This document shows, one piece after another, positions 1 through 6,268 of a stretch of DNA of 9,032 nt. Position numbers and translations under genes: made by a program. The stretch lies in the NCBI GenBank assembly GCA_937858165.1, contig CALLZA010000809.1, positions 1 to 9,032 of the forward strand, given 5' to 3'. The DNA is from an uncultured Ardenticatenia bacterium. GTDB taxonomy: Bacteria > Chloroflexota > Anaerolineae > Promineifilales > Promineifilaceae. The first letter of the stretch is position 1. Each line of letters opens with the position of its first letter. The notes under the pieces were generated by a model. The model saw nothing but the letters and a program-made list of their open reading frames with translations. It did no database searches and was not told where the DNA came from.

Positions 1-128
1 CTTCTGCTCTGTAGGGTGCCGAAGTTCGGCCATCATGACTACTACAGTCCGTATCGAGACTAGACGGTGTTTGCCGCGTCACAGTCAGTTGTACAGACGT
101 CTGCTCGAGTGCTAACATTAGCGGCCTG
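1..128. other. Unassigned, probably non-genomic leader ahead of the adapter
   Basis: This stretch lies immediately upstream of the Illumina P5/Nextera adapter and has a more balanced base composition than the GC-rich genome that follows. I see no open frame that looks coding and no gene family. A short inverted repeat, GCCGAA g TTCGGC, lies near positions 18-30. Because everything 5' of the mosaic end must be on the library-construct side, I infer that this is synthetic or chimeric rather than chromosomal. I do not recognise its source. Confidence 0.6.
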
Positions 129-209
129 TTTTTTTTTTTAATGATACGGCGACCACCGAGATCTACACTAGATCGCTCGTCGGCAGCGTCAGATGTGTAT
201 AAGAGACAG
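129..209 (+). other. Illumina P5 / Nextera (Tn5) sequencing adapter left in the assembly
   Basis: Read in order: a run of 11 T at 129-139, the P5 flow-cell sequence at 140-168 (AATGATACGGCGACCACC and onward), the 8-nt i5 index TAGATCGC at 169-176, the Nextera read-1 linker TCGTCGGCAGCGTC at 177-190, and the Tn5 mosaic end AGATGTGTATAAGAGACAG at 191-209. The order and sequence match the standard Nextera i5 construct exactly, and the index matches the one I know as N501/S501. The poly-T plus P5 resembles the surface-grafted flow-cell oligo. Genomic sequence therefore begins at 210. The mosaic end contains an ATG (193) whose reading gives the artefact peptide MCIRDR, running in frame into the truncated priA. 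Confidence 0.98.
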
Positions 210-210
210 G

Positions 211-2316
211 ACCTATGGGGCGGTGCTCGACCTGTTGACCCGTGAGGCGCGGCCGGTGGCCATTGGCAATGTCTACGCCCAGACGGGGGCGACGGTGAAG
301 CACCTGCGGCGGCTGGCCGAACTCGACCTGGTGGCCTTGAAGGCGACCCAGGTCTGGCGCGACTCGCTGGCCGACCGCGACTTCGCCCCGGCCGAGCCGC
401 CGGAGTTGACGCTCGACCAGGCGCGGGTGTGGGGGCGGATCAAGGTGGCGATGATCGAGGGGGAGGATGACGACGAGTGGGATGAGGAAGAAGCCGACGG
501 GCTGCAGGGTAACGAAGCCGGCACGGATGCCGGTGGGCTAGGTGGCCAGGACGATGATGCCATCGACCCGATGGACGCAGCCACGCCGTTTCTGCTCCAC
601 GGCGTGACCGGTAGCGGCAAGACGGAAATCTACATGCGGGCCATCGACTACGCTCTGGAGCGGGGGCAGCAGGCCATCGTCCTCGTGCCGGAGATCGCCC
701 TGACACCGCAGACGGTGCGCCGCTTCGCCGCCCGCTTCCCCGGCCGCGTAGCCGTGCTCCACAGCGCCCTGAGCGACGGCGAGCGCTATGACACGTGGCG
801 GCGGGCGCGGCAGGGGCTGTTTGACATCGCCATCGGCCCGCGCAGCGCCCTGTTCGCGCCGCTGCCCAACCTGGGCGTCATCATCGTCGATGAGGAGCAC
901 GACGCCAGCTATAAGCAGACGCCGCCCGTGCCCGCGCCCTACTACCACGCCCGCGACGCGGCCATCGCCCTGGCCGGCTTCACCGGGGCGACCGTCATCC
1001 TGGGCAGCGCCACGCCCGACGTGGTGACCTATCACCGGGCGCGTGCCGGCCGCTACCAACTGCTGGAGCTGCCGCGGCGCATCATGGGCCACCGCCAGCG
1101 CATCACCGGGCAGGCCGAGCGGCTGGGTATTACCAGTCACTACCAGCCGTTTGCGCCGCCGACCGCCGACCGCCGACCGCCGACCGTCACGGCGCAGGGC
1201 ACGCCCACTCCCCTGCTCCCTCGCTCCCCTGCTCCCCCGCCCGCAGCTCCCGACGACATCATGAAGCTCGACGACGCCCTCACCATCCCCCTGCCCCCCA
1301 TCCAGCTGGTGGACATGCGTCAGGAGTTGCGCGCCGGCAACCGGGCCGTCTTCAGCCGGGCGCTCGACGCGGCGGTGACGGAGACGCTGGCCCGCGGCGA
1401 GCAGTGCATCCTGTTCCTGAACCGGCGCGGCACAGCGACTTTCGTCAACTGCCGCGACTGTGGCCACGTGATGAACTGCCCGCGCTGCGGCGTGCCGCTG
1501 ACCTACCACCAGTCCCACTTGCTGCTGGTCTGCCACCAGTGCGGCCGGCGCGAGCCAAACCCGCCCGTCTGCCCCAACTGCGGCTCGGAGCGTATCCGCT
1601 TCTTTGGGTTGGGCACGGAGAAGCTGGCCGAGTTGGTGGCGGCACGCTGGCCACAGGCGAGGCTCATCCGTTGGGACCGCGACACGACGGCCGAAGAGGG
1701 CTCACACGAGGCGCTGCTGGCCGGGTTCATCGAGCGCAAGACCGATATCCTCGTCGGCACGCAGATGATCGCCAAGGGGCTGGACTTGCCGTTTGTGACG
1801 CTGGTAGGGGTCATCTCGGCCGACATCGCTCTGGGCCTGCCCGACTACAACACGGGCGAGCGCGTCTTCCAGGTGCTGGCCCAGGTGGCGGGGCGGGCGG
1901 GGCGCGGTCTGTTGGGCGGGCGGGTCATCATTCAGACCTATCAGCCGGAGCACTACGCCATTCAGGCCGCGGCCGACCACGACTACGCCGGCTTCTACCT
2001 GGAGGAGATTCGCTTCCGCACCCAGCGCGCTCTGCCCCCCTTCCGGCGCATGGCCCGGCTGCTCATAGCCGACCCGGTGGATGAGCGGGCCAAGCGCGTG
2101 GCCGAGGACATGGCCCGCGTGCTGGCCACAGCCGTGCGCGAGAAGGCGCTGGCGGCGACGGAGATTCTCGGCCCGACGCCGGCGTTCTTCACCCGGCTCG
2201 ACGGCCGCTACCGCTGGCACATCGTCATCTACTCGCCCGACCCCCACCGCCTGCTGGACGACCTGCCCATCCCGCGACCCTGGGTGGTTGACATCGACCC
2301 CGAAAGCACGCTTTAA
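211..2316 (+). CDS. priA: Primosomal protein N' PriA, replication-restart DNA helicase (5' partial)
   Basis: PriA is a superfamily 2, 3'-to-5' helicase that recognises stalled forks and reloads the replisome. Numbering here counts from the artefact ATG at 193. The visible protein opens in the winged-helix domain; the N-terminal 3'-DNA-binding domain is missing because the contig starts inside the gene. Walker A GVTGSGKT is at 137-144 and the DEEH box (motif II) at 233-236. Eight zinc cysteines in the family spacing are at 420, 423, 429, 432, 447, 450, 460 and 463. Motif V region GTQMIAKG and motif VI QVAGRAGR follow, and the C-terminal domain runs to a natural TAA. Two extra segments stand out: an acidic Asp/Glu/Gly-rich linker at about residues 90-128, and a Pro/Arg-rich insert at about 297-364 between the ATPase lobe and the zinc region, encoded by short tandem repeats. 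The first six residues, MCIRDR, are adapter. No native start is visible. Confidence 0.96.
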   Translation, partial: TYGAVLDLLTREARPVAIGNVYAQTGATVKHLRRLAELDLVALKATQVWRDSLADRDFAPAEPPELTLDQARVWGRIKVAMIEGEDDDEWDEEEADGLQGNEAGTDAGGLGGQDDDAIDPMDAATPFLLHGVTGSGKTEIYMRAIDYALERGQQAIVLVPEIALTPQTVRRFAARFPGRVAVLHSALSDGERYDTWRRARQGLFDIAIGPRSALFAPLPNLGVIIVDEEHDASYKQTPPVPAPYYHARDAAIALAGFTGATVILGSATPDVVTYHRARAGRYQLLELPRRIMGHRQRITGQAERLGITSHYQPFAPPTADRRPPTVTAQGTPTPLLPRSPAPPPAAPDDIMKLDDALTIPLPPIQLVDMRQELRAGNRAVFSRALDAAVTETLARGEQCILFLNRRGTATFVNCRDCGHVMNCPRCGVPLTYHQSHLLLVCHQCGRREPNPPVCPNCGSERIRFFGLGTEKLAELVAARWPQARLIRWDRDTTAEEGSHEALLAGFIERKTDILVGTQMIAKGLDLPFVTLVGVISADIALGLPDYNTGERVFQVLAQVAGRAGRGLLGGRVIIQTYQPEHYAIQAAADHDYAGFYLEEIRFRTQRALPPFRRMARLLIADPVDERAKRVAEDMARVLATAVREKALAATEILGPTPAFFTRLDGRYRWHIVIYSPDPHRLLDDLPIPRPWVVDIDPESTL
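1158..1185 (+). repeat. Four perfect tandem copies of heptamer GCCGACC inside priA
   Basis: Copies at 1158-1164, 1165-1171, 1172-1178 and 1179-1185 are identical. They lie in the non-conserved insert of priA and encode a Thr-Ala-Asp-Arg-Arg-Pro-Pro-type stretch. A 7-bp unit is not a multiple of three, so gain or loss of a single copy would shift the reading frame. Confidence 0.9.
1208..1236 (+). repeat. 16-bp-period direct repeat CTCCCCTGCTCCC in the priA insert
   Basis: The 13-mer CTCCCCTGCTCCC occurs at 1208-1220 and again at 1224-1236, with a decayed third unit to about 1252. It sits next to the GCCGACC heptamers and encodes the Leu-Pro-Arg-Ser-Pro-Ala-Pro part of the insert. It is a pyrimidine-rich low-complexity tract of the type more often found between genes. 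Confidence 0.8.
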
Positions 2317-2319
2317 TCA

Positions 2320-2355
2320 ATTAGGGATTCAGAAATGCCCTTCTGAATTCCTAAT
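2320..2355. terminator. 15-bp hairpin between priA and the convergent tRNA
   Basis: The left arm ATTAGGGATTCAGAA (2320-2334) pairs with TTCTGAATTCCTAAT (2341-2355) around the 6-nt loop ATGCCC, with one G:T wobble. It starts four bases after the priA stop. The stem is AT-rich and no clear U-tract follows on the plus strand, so a classical rho-independent terminator is uncertain. Its place between two convergent genes suits a bidirectional transcription or 3'-end barrier. It could instead be a dispersed intergenic repeat. Confidence 0.55.
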
Positions 2356-2366
2356 TCCTAATTCCC
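2346..2366. repeat. Heptamer tandem repeat AATTCCT (2 perfect copies plus 1 variant)
   Basis: AATTCCT at 2346-2352 and 2353-2359 is followed by AATTCCC at 2360-2366. It overlaps the right arm of the hairpin and stops two bases short of the tRNA 3' end. Heptameric short tandem repeats are known in intergenic DNA of cyanobacteria and other large bacterial genomes. The low GC contrasts with the flanks. Confidence 0.8.
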
Positions 2367-2367
2367 T

Positions 2368-2439
2368 TGTCCCCGCCCGGACTCGAACCGGGATCGATCG
2401 CTTAGGAGGCGATTACTCTATCCTTTGAGCTACGAGGAC
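2368..2439 (-). tRNA. tRNA-Arg, anticodon CCT (reads AGG)
   Basis: On the minus strand a full 72-nt cloverleaf folds by hand. The acceptor GTCCTCG pairs with CGGGGAC with one T:G wobble. The D stem is GCTC/GAGT with an 8-nt loop containing GG. The anticodon stem is ATCGC/GCGAT with loop CTCCTAA, placing CCT at plus positions 2404-2406. The variable loop has 4 nt. The T stem is CCCGG/CCGGG with loop TTCGAGT. The discriminator is A at 2368. CCA is not encoded (AGG follows), so the 3' end needs CCA-adding enzyme. AGG is presumably a rare codon in this GC-rich genome. The gene converges on priA and is divergent from the PFK gene. Confidence 0.97.
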
Positions 2440-2451
2440 GCCACGGGAGCG

Positions 2452-2457
2452 ATTTTA
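2452..2457 (-). promoter_or_regulatory. Possible -10 box of the tRNA-Arg promoter
   Basis: The minus strand reads TAAAAT here, 13 nt upstream of the mature tRNA 5' end, a sensible distance for a -10 element. No good -35 box is seen 16-18 nt further upstream; the DNA there is G/C-rich and includes the palindrome GTCGCGAC at 2463-2470. Weak evidence from position and motif only. Confidence 0.3.
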
Positions 2458-2515
2458 GCCCAGTCGCGACGGGGGGGCTACTGGGGCGCCGGGTGTTAAC
2501 AACCTGCTAAAAGCC

Positions 2516-2543
2516 TTGCCTCCTGCGCCGATCCTAGTACTAT
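2516..2543 (+). promoter_or_regulatory. Candidate sigma-70-type promoter for the PFK genes
   Basis: TTGCCT (2516-2521) and TACTAT (2538-2543) are separated by 16 bp; each matches the consensus at 4 of 6 positions. Transcription would start near 2550, giving a leader of about 185 nt before the start codon at 2736. The CCACGTGG palindrome lies right at the predicted start site, where an operator would block initiation. By-eye prediction only. Confidence 0.3.
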
Positions 2544-2544
2544 T

Positions 2545-2552
2545 CCACGTGG
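2545..2552. promoter_or_regulatory. CCACGTGG palindrome, possible operator
   Basis: A perfect 8-bp palindrome sits immediately after the candidate -10 box and within the AGTAC...GTACT inverted pair (2536-2556). The position suits a repressor site controlling the PFK genes, but an 8-bp palindrome can occur by chance and I cannot name a regulator. Confidence 0.25.
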
Positions 2553-2735
2553 TACTTCCCACACCCCAGATAGTAGGAACCACTGCACGCTGACAACCGC
2601 GCATGATGGGCGCCCGAGCGGCCAACGGAAACCGATAGCGACTCCCACTCGCTTCAGTCGCCCGCCGTGCCATCGCCCAACATACTCCGGCGCAACCTGG
2701 CGAACATCGACGCAGATGAGGATGGTACATCCGAC

Positions 2736-4973
2736 ATGAAAAGAATCGCTGTATTCACGAGCGGCGGCGACGCCCAGGGCATGAATGCCGCGTTGCGCGC
2801 CGTGGTGCGCACGGGGCTGGAGCGCGGTCTGGAAGTCTTTGCCATCTATGAGGGCTACTCCGGCATGGTCGAGGGCGGCAGCCGCATCAAGCCCATGAGT
2901 TGGGGTGATGTGGGTGGGATCCTCCACCTGGGCGGGACGATCATCGGCTCGGCCCGCTGCAAGGAGTTCCGCGAGCGCGCCGGCCGGCTGCGCGCCGTCC
3001 ACAACCTGCTGCTGCACGAGATCGAAGGGTTGGTGGTCATCGGCGGCGACGGCAGCCTGACCGGGGCCGACCTGCTGAAGCGTGAATGGGCGGGCCTGGT
3101 GCAGGAGCTGGTCGATACCGGTCGCGTCAGCCAGAACGCCGCTGAACGGGCTAAATCACTAGCCGTTGTCGGCATCATCGGCTCCATCGATAACGACATG
3201 TTCGGCTCCGACATCACCACTGGGGCCGACACGGCGTTGCACCGCATCATCGAGGCCACCGACGCCATCAGCAGCACGGCCGCCAGCCACCAACGCACCT
3301 TCGTCGTCGAGGTCATGGGCCGCCACTGCGGCTATCTGGCCCTGATGAGTGCCATGGCCTCCGGGGCCGACTGGGTGCTCATCCCCGAATCGCCGCCCGA
3401 CGTGGACGACTGGGAAGCGAAGATGTGCGACGCGCTGCTGCACGGGCGTGAGGTAGGCCGGCGCGACATCATGGTCATCGTTGCCGAGGGGGCCACCGAC
3501 CGCAACGGCGAACCGATCACGACCGAGCATGTCAAGAACGTGCTGGAGACCCGCCTGGGTGAAGACGCACGCATCACCGTGCTGGGCCACGTCCAGCGCG
3601 GCGGCGCGCCGAGCGCCTTTGACCGCAACCTGAGCACGATGCTCGGTGCGGAAGCGATTGAGGCCATCACCTCGATGGACCCCAACGGCGAGCCGCTCAT
3701 CGTTGGTATGCAGGGCAACAAGCTGACGCGGACACGCCTCGATGTGGCCCTGGCCAAGACCAAGGCCGTGGCCGATGCCGTGGCCGCCAAGAACTTCGAC
3801 GAGGCGCTGGCCCTGCGCGGCCCGTCGTTCGCCGAGTCGTTTCGCGTTGTGCGCACGCTGGTGCGGGCGCTGCCCCACGAGCCGGCGCCCGAGCAGCGCC
3901 GGATGCGCCTGGCCATCGTGCACGGTGGCGGCCCCGCGCCGGGCATGAACACGGCCGTGCGCGCCGCCGTGCGCATCGGCATCGACCGCGGCCACACCAT
4001 GCTGGGCGTCCACAACGCCTTCCGCGGCCTGATTAACAACGAGATCGAAGAGCTGAACTGGATGAGCGTCAACGGCTGGGCCGGGCGCGGTGGCTCCGAG
4101 TTGGGCACCAACCGCACCATCCCCAAGGGGCGCGACCTGTACGCCATCGCCCGCCATCTGGAAGAGCAGCGCATCGACGGTATTCTGATGGTCGGCGGCT
4201 GGTCGGGCTACCAGTCGATTCTGGAACTGCACGCCCAGCGCAACAACTACCCGGCGTTCGACATCCCCATGATCTGCTTGCCGGCAACGATCAACAATAA
4301 CCTGCCGGGCACGGAGTTAAGTGTCGGGGCTGATACGGCGCTGAACAGCATCGTCTCGGCCGTGGACAAGATCAAGCAGTCGGCCGTGGCCTCACAGCGG
4401 GCGTTTATCGTCGAGGTGATGGGCTACTACTGCGGCTATCTGGCCCTCATGGGCGCGCTGGCGACCGGCGCGGAGCGCTTCTACCTGCACGAGGCGGGGG
4501 TGACGATGCGCGAACTGGTAGAGGACGTGGAGGAGTTCAAGCACGCCTTCCAGCACGGCAAACGGCTGGGCCTGATCATTCGCAACGAAAAGGCCAACGA
4601 GGTCTACTCGACCCACTTCATGCGTACCCTGTTCGAAGAAGAGGGCGGCGACCTGTTCGACGTGCGCGAGGCGATTCTCGGTCACTTGCAGCAGGGGGGC
4701 ACTCCCTCGCCCTTTGACCGCATCTTCGCCACGCGGCTGGCCGTGCGCTGTATCGACTTCCTGGAGCAGGCCGTCAATAATCGCGAGTCGTCTGGCGTCT
4801 GCATCGGCCAGATTCAGGGTGACGTTCGCACCATGGCCCTGGAAGATGTGCCGCGACAGATGGATTACCAGCACAGCCGGCCGCTCAAACAGTGGTGGAT
4901 GGACCTACGGCCTATCGCCCGCGTGCTGGCCCTGCCCGGGCCGTCGATACGCGGCGAGGGGTATCGCGGCTGA
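2736..4973 (+). CDS. pfkA: Eukaryotic-type double-domain ATP-dependent 6-phosphofructokinase
   Basis: Phosphorylates fructose 6-phosphate to fructose 1,6-bisphosphate, the committed step of glycolysis, in the cytosol. The protein is 745 residues, about twice a bacterial PfkA (about 320) and close to animal PFK-1 (about 780), with two PFK folds in tandem. The N half keeps the active site: TSGGDAQGMN (8-17), GGDGS (103-107, the ATP-type Gly after Asp), SIDND (150-154, catalytic Asp152), MGR (194-196) and GHVQRGG (284-290). The C half begins near residue 390 and is decayed: GGDGS has become GGWSG (487-491) and the catalytic motif has become TINNN (518-522). It keeps MGYYCGY (562-568) and GHLQQGG (649-655). 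From memory, animal PFK-1 carries the same or nearly the same motifs (TSGGDAQGMN, SIDND, PATVSNN, GHMQQGG, a C-terminal KEQWW.KLRPI), so the C half is inferred to be regulatory. The start at ATG 2736 is chosen because PFK homology begins there; GAGG at 2718-2721 is a distant Shine-Dalgarno site. An in-frame ATG at 2667 adds 23 residues without homology. Confidence 0.95.
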   Translation: MKRIAVFTSGGDAQGMNAALRAVVRTGLERGLEVFAIYEGYSGMVEGGSRIKPMSWGDVGGILHLGGTIIGSARCKEFRERAGRLRAVHNLLLHEIEGLVVIGGDGSLTGADLLKREWAGLVQELVDTGRVSQNAAERAKSLAVVGIIGSIDNDMFGSDITTGADTALHRIIEATDAISSTAASHQRTFVVEVMGRHCGYLALMSAMASGADWVLIPESPPDVDDWEAKMCDALLHGREVGRRDIMVIVAEGATDRNGEPITTEHVKNVLETRLGEDARITVLGHVQRGGAPSAFDRNLSTMLGAEAIEAITSMDPNGEPLIVGMQGNKLTRTRLDVALAKTKAVADAVAAKNFDEALALRGPSFAESFRVVRTLVRALPHEPAPEQRRMRLAIVHGGGPAPGMNTAVRAAVRIGIDRGHTMLGVHNAFRGLINNEIEELNWMSVNGWAGRGGSELGTNRTIPKGRDLYAIARHLEEQRIDGILMVGGWSGYQSILELHAQRNNYPAFDIPMICLPATINNNLPGTELSVGADTALNSIVSAVDKIKQSAVASQRAFIVEVMGYYCGYLALMGALATGAERFYLHEAGVTMRELVEDVEEFKHAFQHGKRLGLIIRNEKANEVYSTHFMRTLFEEEGGDLFDVREAILGHLQQGGTPSPFDRIFATRLAVRCIDFLEQAVNNRESSGVCIGQIQGDVRTMALEDVPRQMDYQHSRPLKQWWMDLRPIARVLALPGPSIRGEGYRG

Positions 4974-4982
4974 AAAGGGCGT

Positions 4983-5036
4983 TCGTCGTTGAGCGCTTAG
5001 CGCGCTAGAAGTGCCCGCCAGAGCGTTGGACGACGA
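4983..5036 (+). other. Hairpin in the gap between the two PFK genes
   Basis: The outer arms TCGTCGT (4983-4989) and ACGACGA (5030-5036) enclose an inner stem AGCGC (4992-4996)/GCGCT (5002-5006) with a 5-nt loop. No T-tract follows, so it is not an obvious terminator. The 112-nt gap allows read-through, and the structure could be a processing or stability element that sets relative expression of the two enzymes. I see no clear promoter in the gap. Confidence 0.35.
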
Positions 5037-5071
5037 GCCTGAAGGATCATTTTCGCATTCATCTTATCAAC

Positions 5072-5078
5072 GAGGAGA
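5072..5078 (+). promoter_or_regulatory. Strong Shine-Dalgarno site deciding the PPi-PFK start
   Basis: GAGGAGA lies 7 nt before the ATG at 5086, an optimal spacing. It fixes the start there rather than at the in-frame ATG 5011, whose extra 25 residues look non-coding and overlap the intergenic hairpin. Confidence 0.85.
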
Positions 5079-5085
5079 CAGTATC

Positions 5086-6252
5086 ATGAAGATCGGTATC
5101 CTGACAGGCGGCGGCGATGTGCCGGGCCTGAACCCGTCGATCAAGTCCGTGGTCAACCGTGCTGTGGACGCGGGCCACGAAGTCGTCGGCATCCGCCGCG
5201 GCTGGGGCGGGCTGCTCATGGTCAACCGCGACGATCCGCAGACCATCGAGGAGTACATCATGCCCCTGAGCAACGCTGCGGTGCGCACCATCGACCGTAC
5301 CGGCGGCACAATGCTCCACACCAGCCGCACCAACCCCGGCAAGGTGAAGCCCAAGGACGTGCCCGACTTCCTGAAGGACCCGGAGCACCCCGAAGCTGAG
5401 GCGGCCGACAACTCCACCCGCGACTTCACCCCCCACGTGTTGAAGAACCTGGAGTTCTTGCAGATCGACCGCCTGATTCCCATCGGCGGCGACGACACGC
5501 TCAGCTATGGCGAGCGGTTGCACCGCGAGGGCTTCCCCGTCGTGGCCATCCCCAAGACGATGGACAACGACGTCTATGGCACCGACTACTGCATCGGCTT
5601 CAGCACGGCCGTCACCCGTAGTGTGCAGTTCATCCACCAACTGCGTACCAGCGCCGGCTCCCACGAGCGCATCGCCGTCATCGAGCTGTTCGGCCGCAAC
5701 TCCGGCGAGACGAGCCTCATCAGCTCCTACCTGGCGGGCGTTGATCGGGCGCTCATCTCCGAAGTGCCGTTCGACCCGGAGAAGCTGGCCCGGCTGGTCA
5801 TGGACGACAAGAAGAGCAACCCTAGCAACTACGCCATGGTGACGGTCAGCGAAGGCGCCCACCTGTCGGGCGGCGCGGTGGTAGAGTTCGGCGAGGCCGA
5901 TGCCTATGGCCACCGCAAGCTGGGCGGCATTGGCGACATCACCGGCGACGCGCTGAAGAAACTGACCGGCGAGAACATCATCAGCCAGAAGCTGGGCTAT
6001 CTGATGCGCTCCGGCGCGCCGGACGCGCTCGACCTGATGGTTGGCACGAACTACGCCCACCTGGCGGTCGATCTCCTCGTTGCCGGCAGCAGCGGCCGCA
6101 TGGTCGCCCTGCGCGACGGCGCGTATACCCACGTCGCCATGAGCATGGTCACCAGCGGCGTGAAGCGCGTGGACGTGGACGAGCTGTACGACGTGGCCAA
6201 CTACCGGCCCAAGGTGCGCCACGTACTCGGCAAGCCGATGTTCCTGTATTGA
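5086..6252 (+). CDS. pfp: Pyrophosphate-type 6-phosphofructokinase (PPi-PFK)
   Basis: Predicted to interconvert fructose 6-phosphate and fructose 1,6-bisphosphate using pyrophosphate instead of ATP, a reversible cytosolic reaction that serves both glycolysis and gluconeogenesis. The 388-residue single-domain protein opens with the phosphate-binding [11 protein letters not shown] (6-16). The donor-determining motifs are GGDDT (134-138), with Asp137 where ATP enzymes have Gly, and PKTMDND (156-162), with Lys157 and catalytic Asp160. Asp plus Lys at these two places is the known signature of PPi-dependent enzymes. The sugar-phosphate site keeps ELFGRNSGE around residue 203. The usual GHxQRGG motif is altered to GYLMRSGAP, retaining Arg. 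It follows the ATP-PFK by 112 nt on the same strand and may be cotranscribed, or it may have its own control through the intergenic hairpin. A terminator-like hairpin follows 32 nt after the stop. Donor specificity is inferred from motifs; some GGDD enzymes have mixed or unusual donors. Confidence 0.93.
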   Translation: MKIGILTGGGDVPGLNPSIKSVVNRAVDAGHEVVGIRRGWGGLLMVNRDDPQTIEEYIMPLSNAAVRTIDRTGGTMLHTSRTNPGKVKPKDVPDFLKDPEHPEAEAADNSTRDFTPHVLKNLEFLQIDRLIPIGGDDTLSYGERLHREGFPVVAIPKTMDNDVYGTDYCIGFSTAVTRSVQFIHQLRTSAGSHERIAVIELFGRNSGETSLISSYLAGVDRALISEVPFDPEKLARLVMDDKKSNPSNYAMVTVSEGAHLSGGAVVEFGEADAYGHRKLGGIGDITGDALKKLTGENIISQKLGYLMRSGAPDALDLMVGTNYAHLAVDLLVAGSSGRMVALRDGAYTHVAMSMVTSGVKRVDVDELYDVANYRPKVRHVLGKPMFLY

Positions 6253-6268
6253 TCCGCCGGCGGGTCAT

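Larger units (their letters stand above)
2440..2735. other. 296-nt non-coding gap between tRNA-Arg and the ATP-PFK gene
   Basis: No convincing gene is seen. The gap must hold the divergent promoters for the tRNA (minus) and the PFK gene (plus). It contains a candidate promoter at 2516-2543, the palindrome CCACGTGG at 2545-2552, the inverted pair AGTAC (2536-2540)/GTACT (2552-2556), and an imperfect direct repeat GTACTATTCCAC (2537-2548)/GTACTTCCCAC (2552-2562). TACTAT (2538-2543) could also pair with ATAGTA (2570-2575), enclosing GTGG/CCAC, so a structured 5' leader is possible. I recognise no known riboswitch. Confidence 0.6.

Noticed and set aside
193..210. ATG start giving MCIRDR as the PriA N-terminus
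   Set aside because: These bases belong to the Tn5 mosaic end of the sequencing adapter, not the genome.
1158..1252. CRISPR-like array from tandem repeats in priA
   Set aside because: Units are 7 and 16 bp with no unique spacers, inside an open coding frame.
538..1536. Antisense open frame opposite priA
   Set aside because: It lies fully over conserved helicase motifs on the plus strand and has shadow-type composition.
2667..2735. Upstream in-frame ATG for the ATP-PFK
   Set aside because: The added 23 residues do not resemble PFK, and homology begins exactly at the ATG at 2736 (MKRIAVFTSGGD).
5011..5085. Upstream in-frame ATG for the PPi-PFK
   Set aside because: The strong GAGGAGA site at 5072 and the start of PFK homology both point to 5086.
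5059..6222. Long antisense open frame opposite the PPi-PFK
   Set aside because: High GC removes stops on the opposite strand; composition is low-complexity (Ala, Val, His, Asp, Gly) with no family resemblance.
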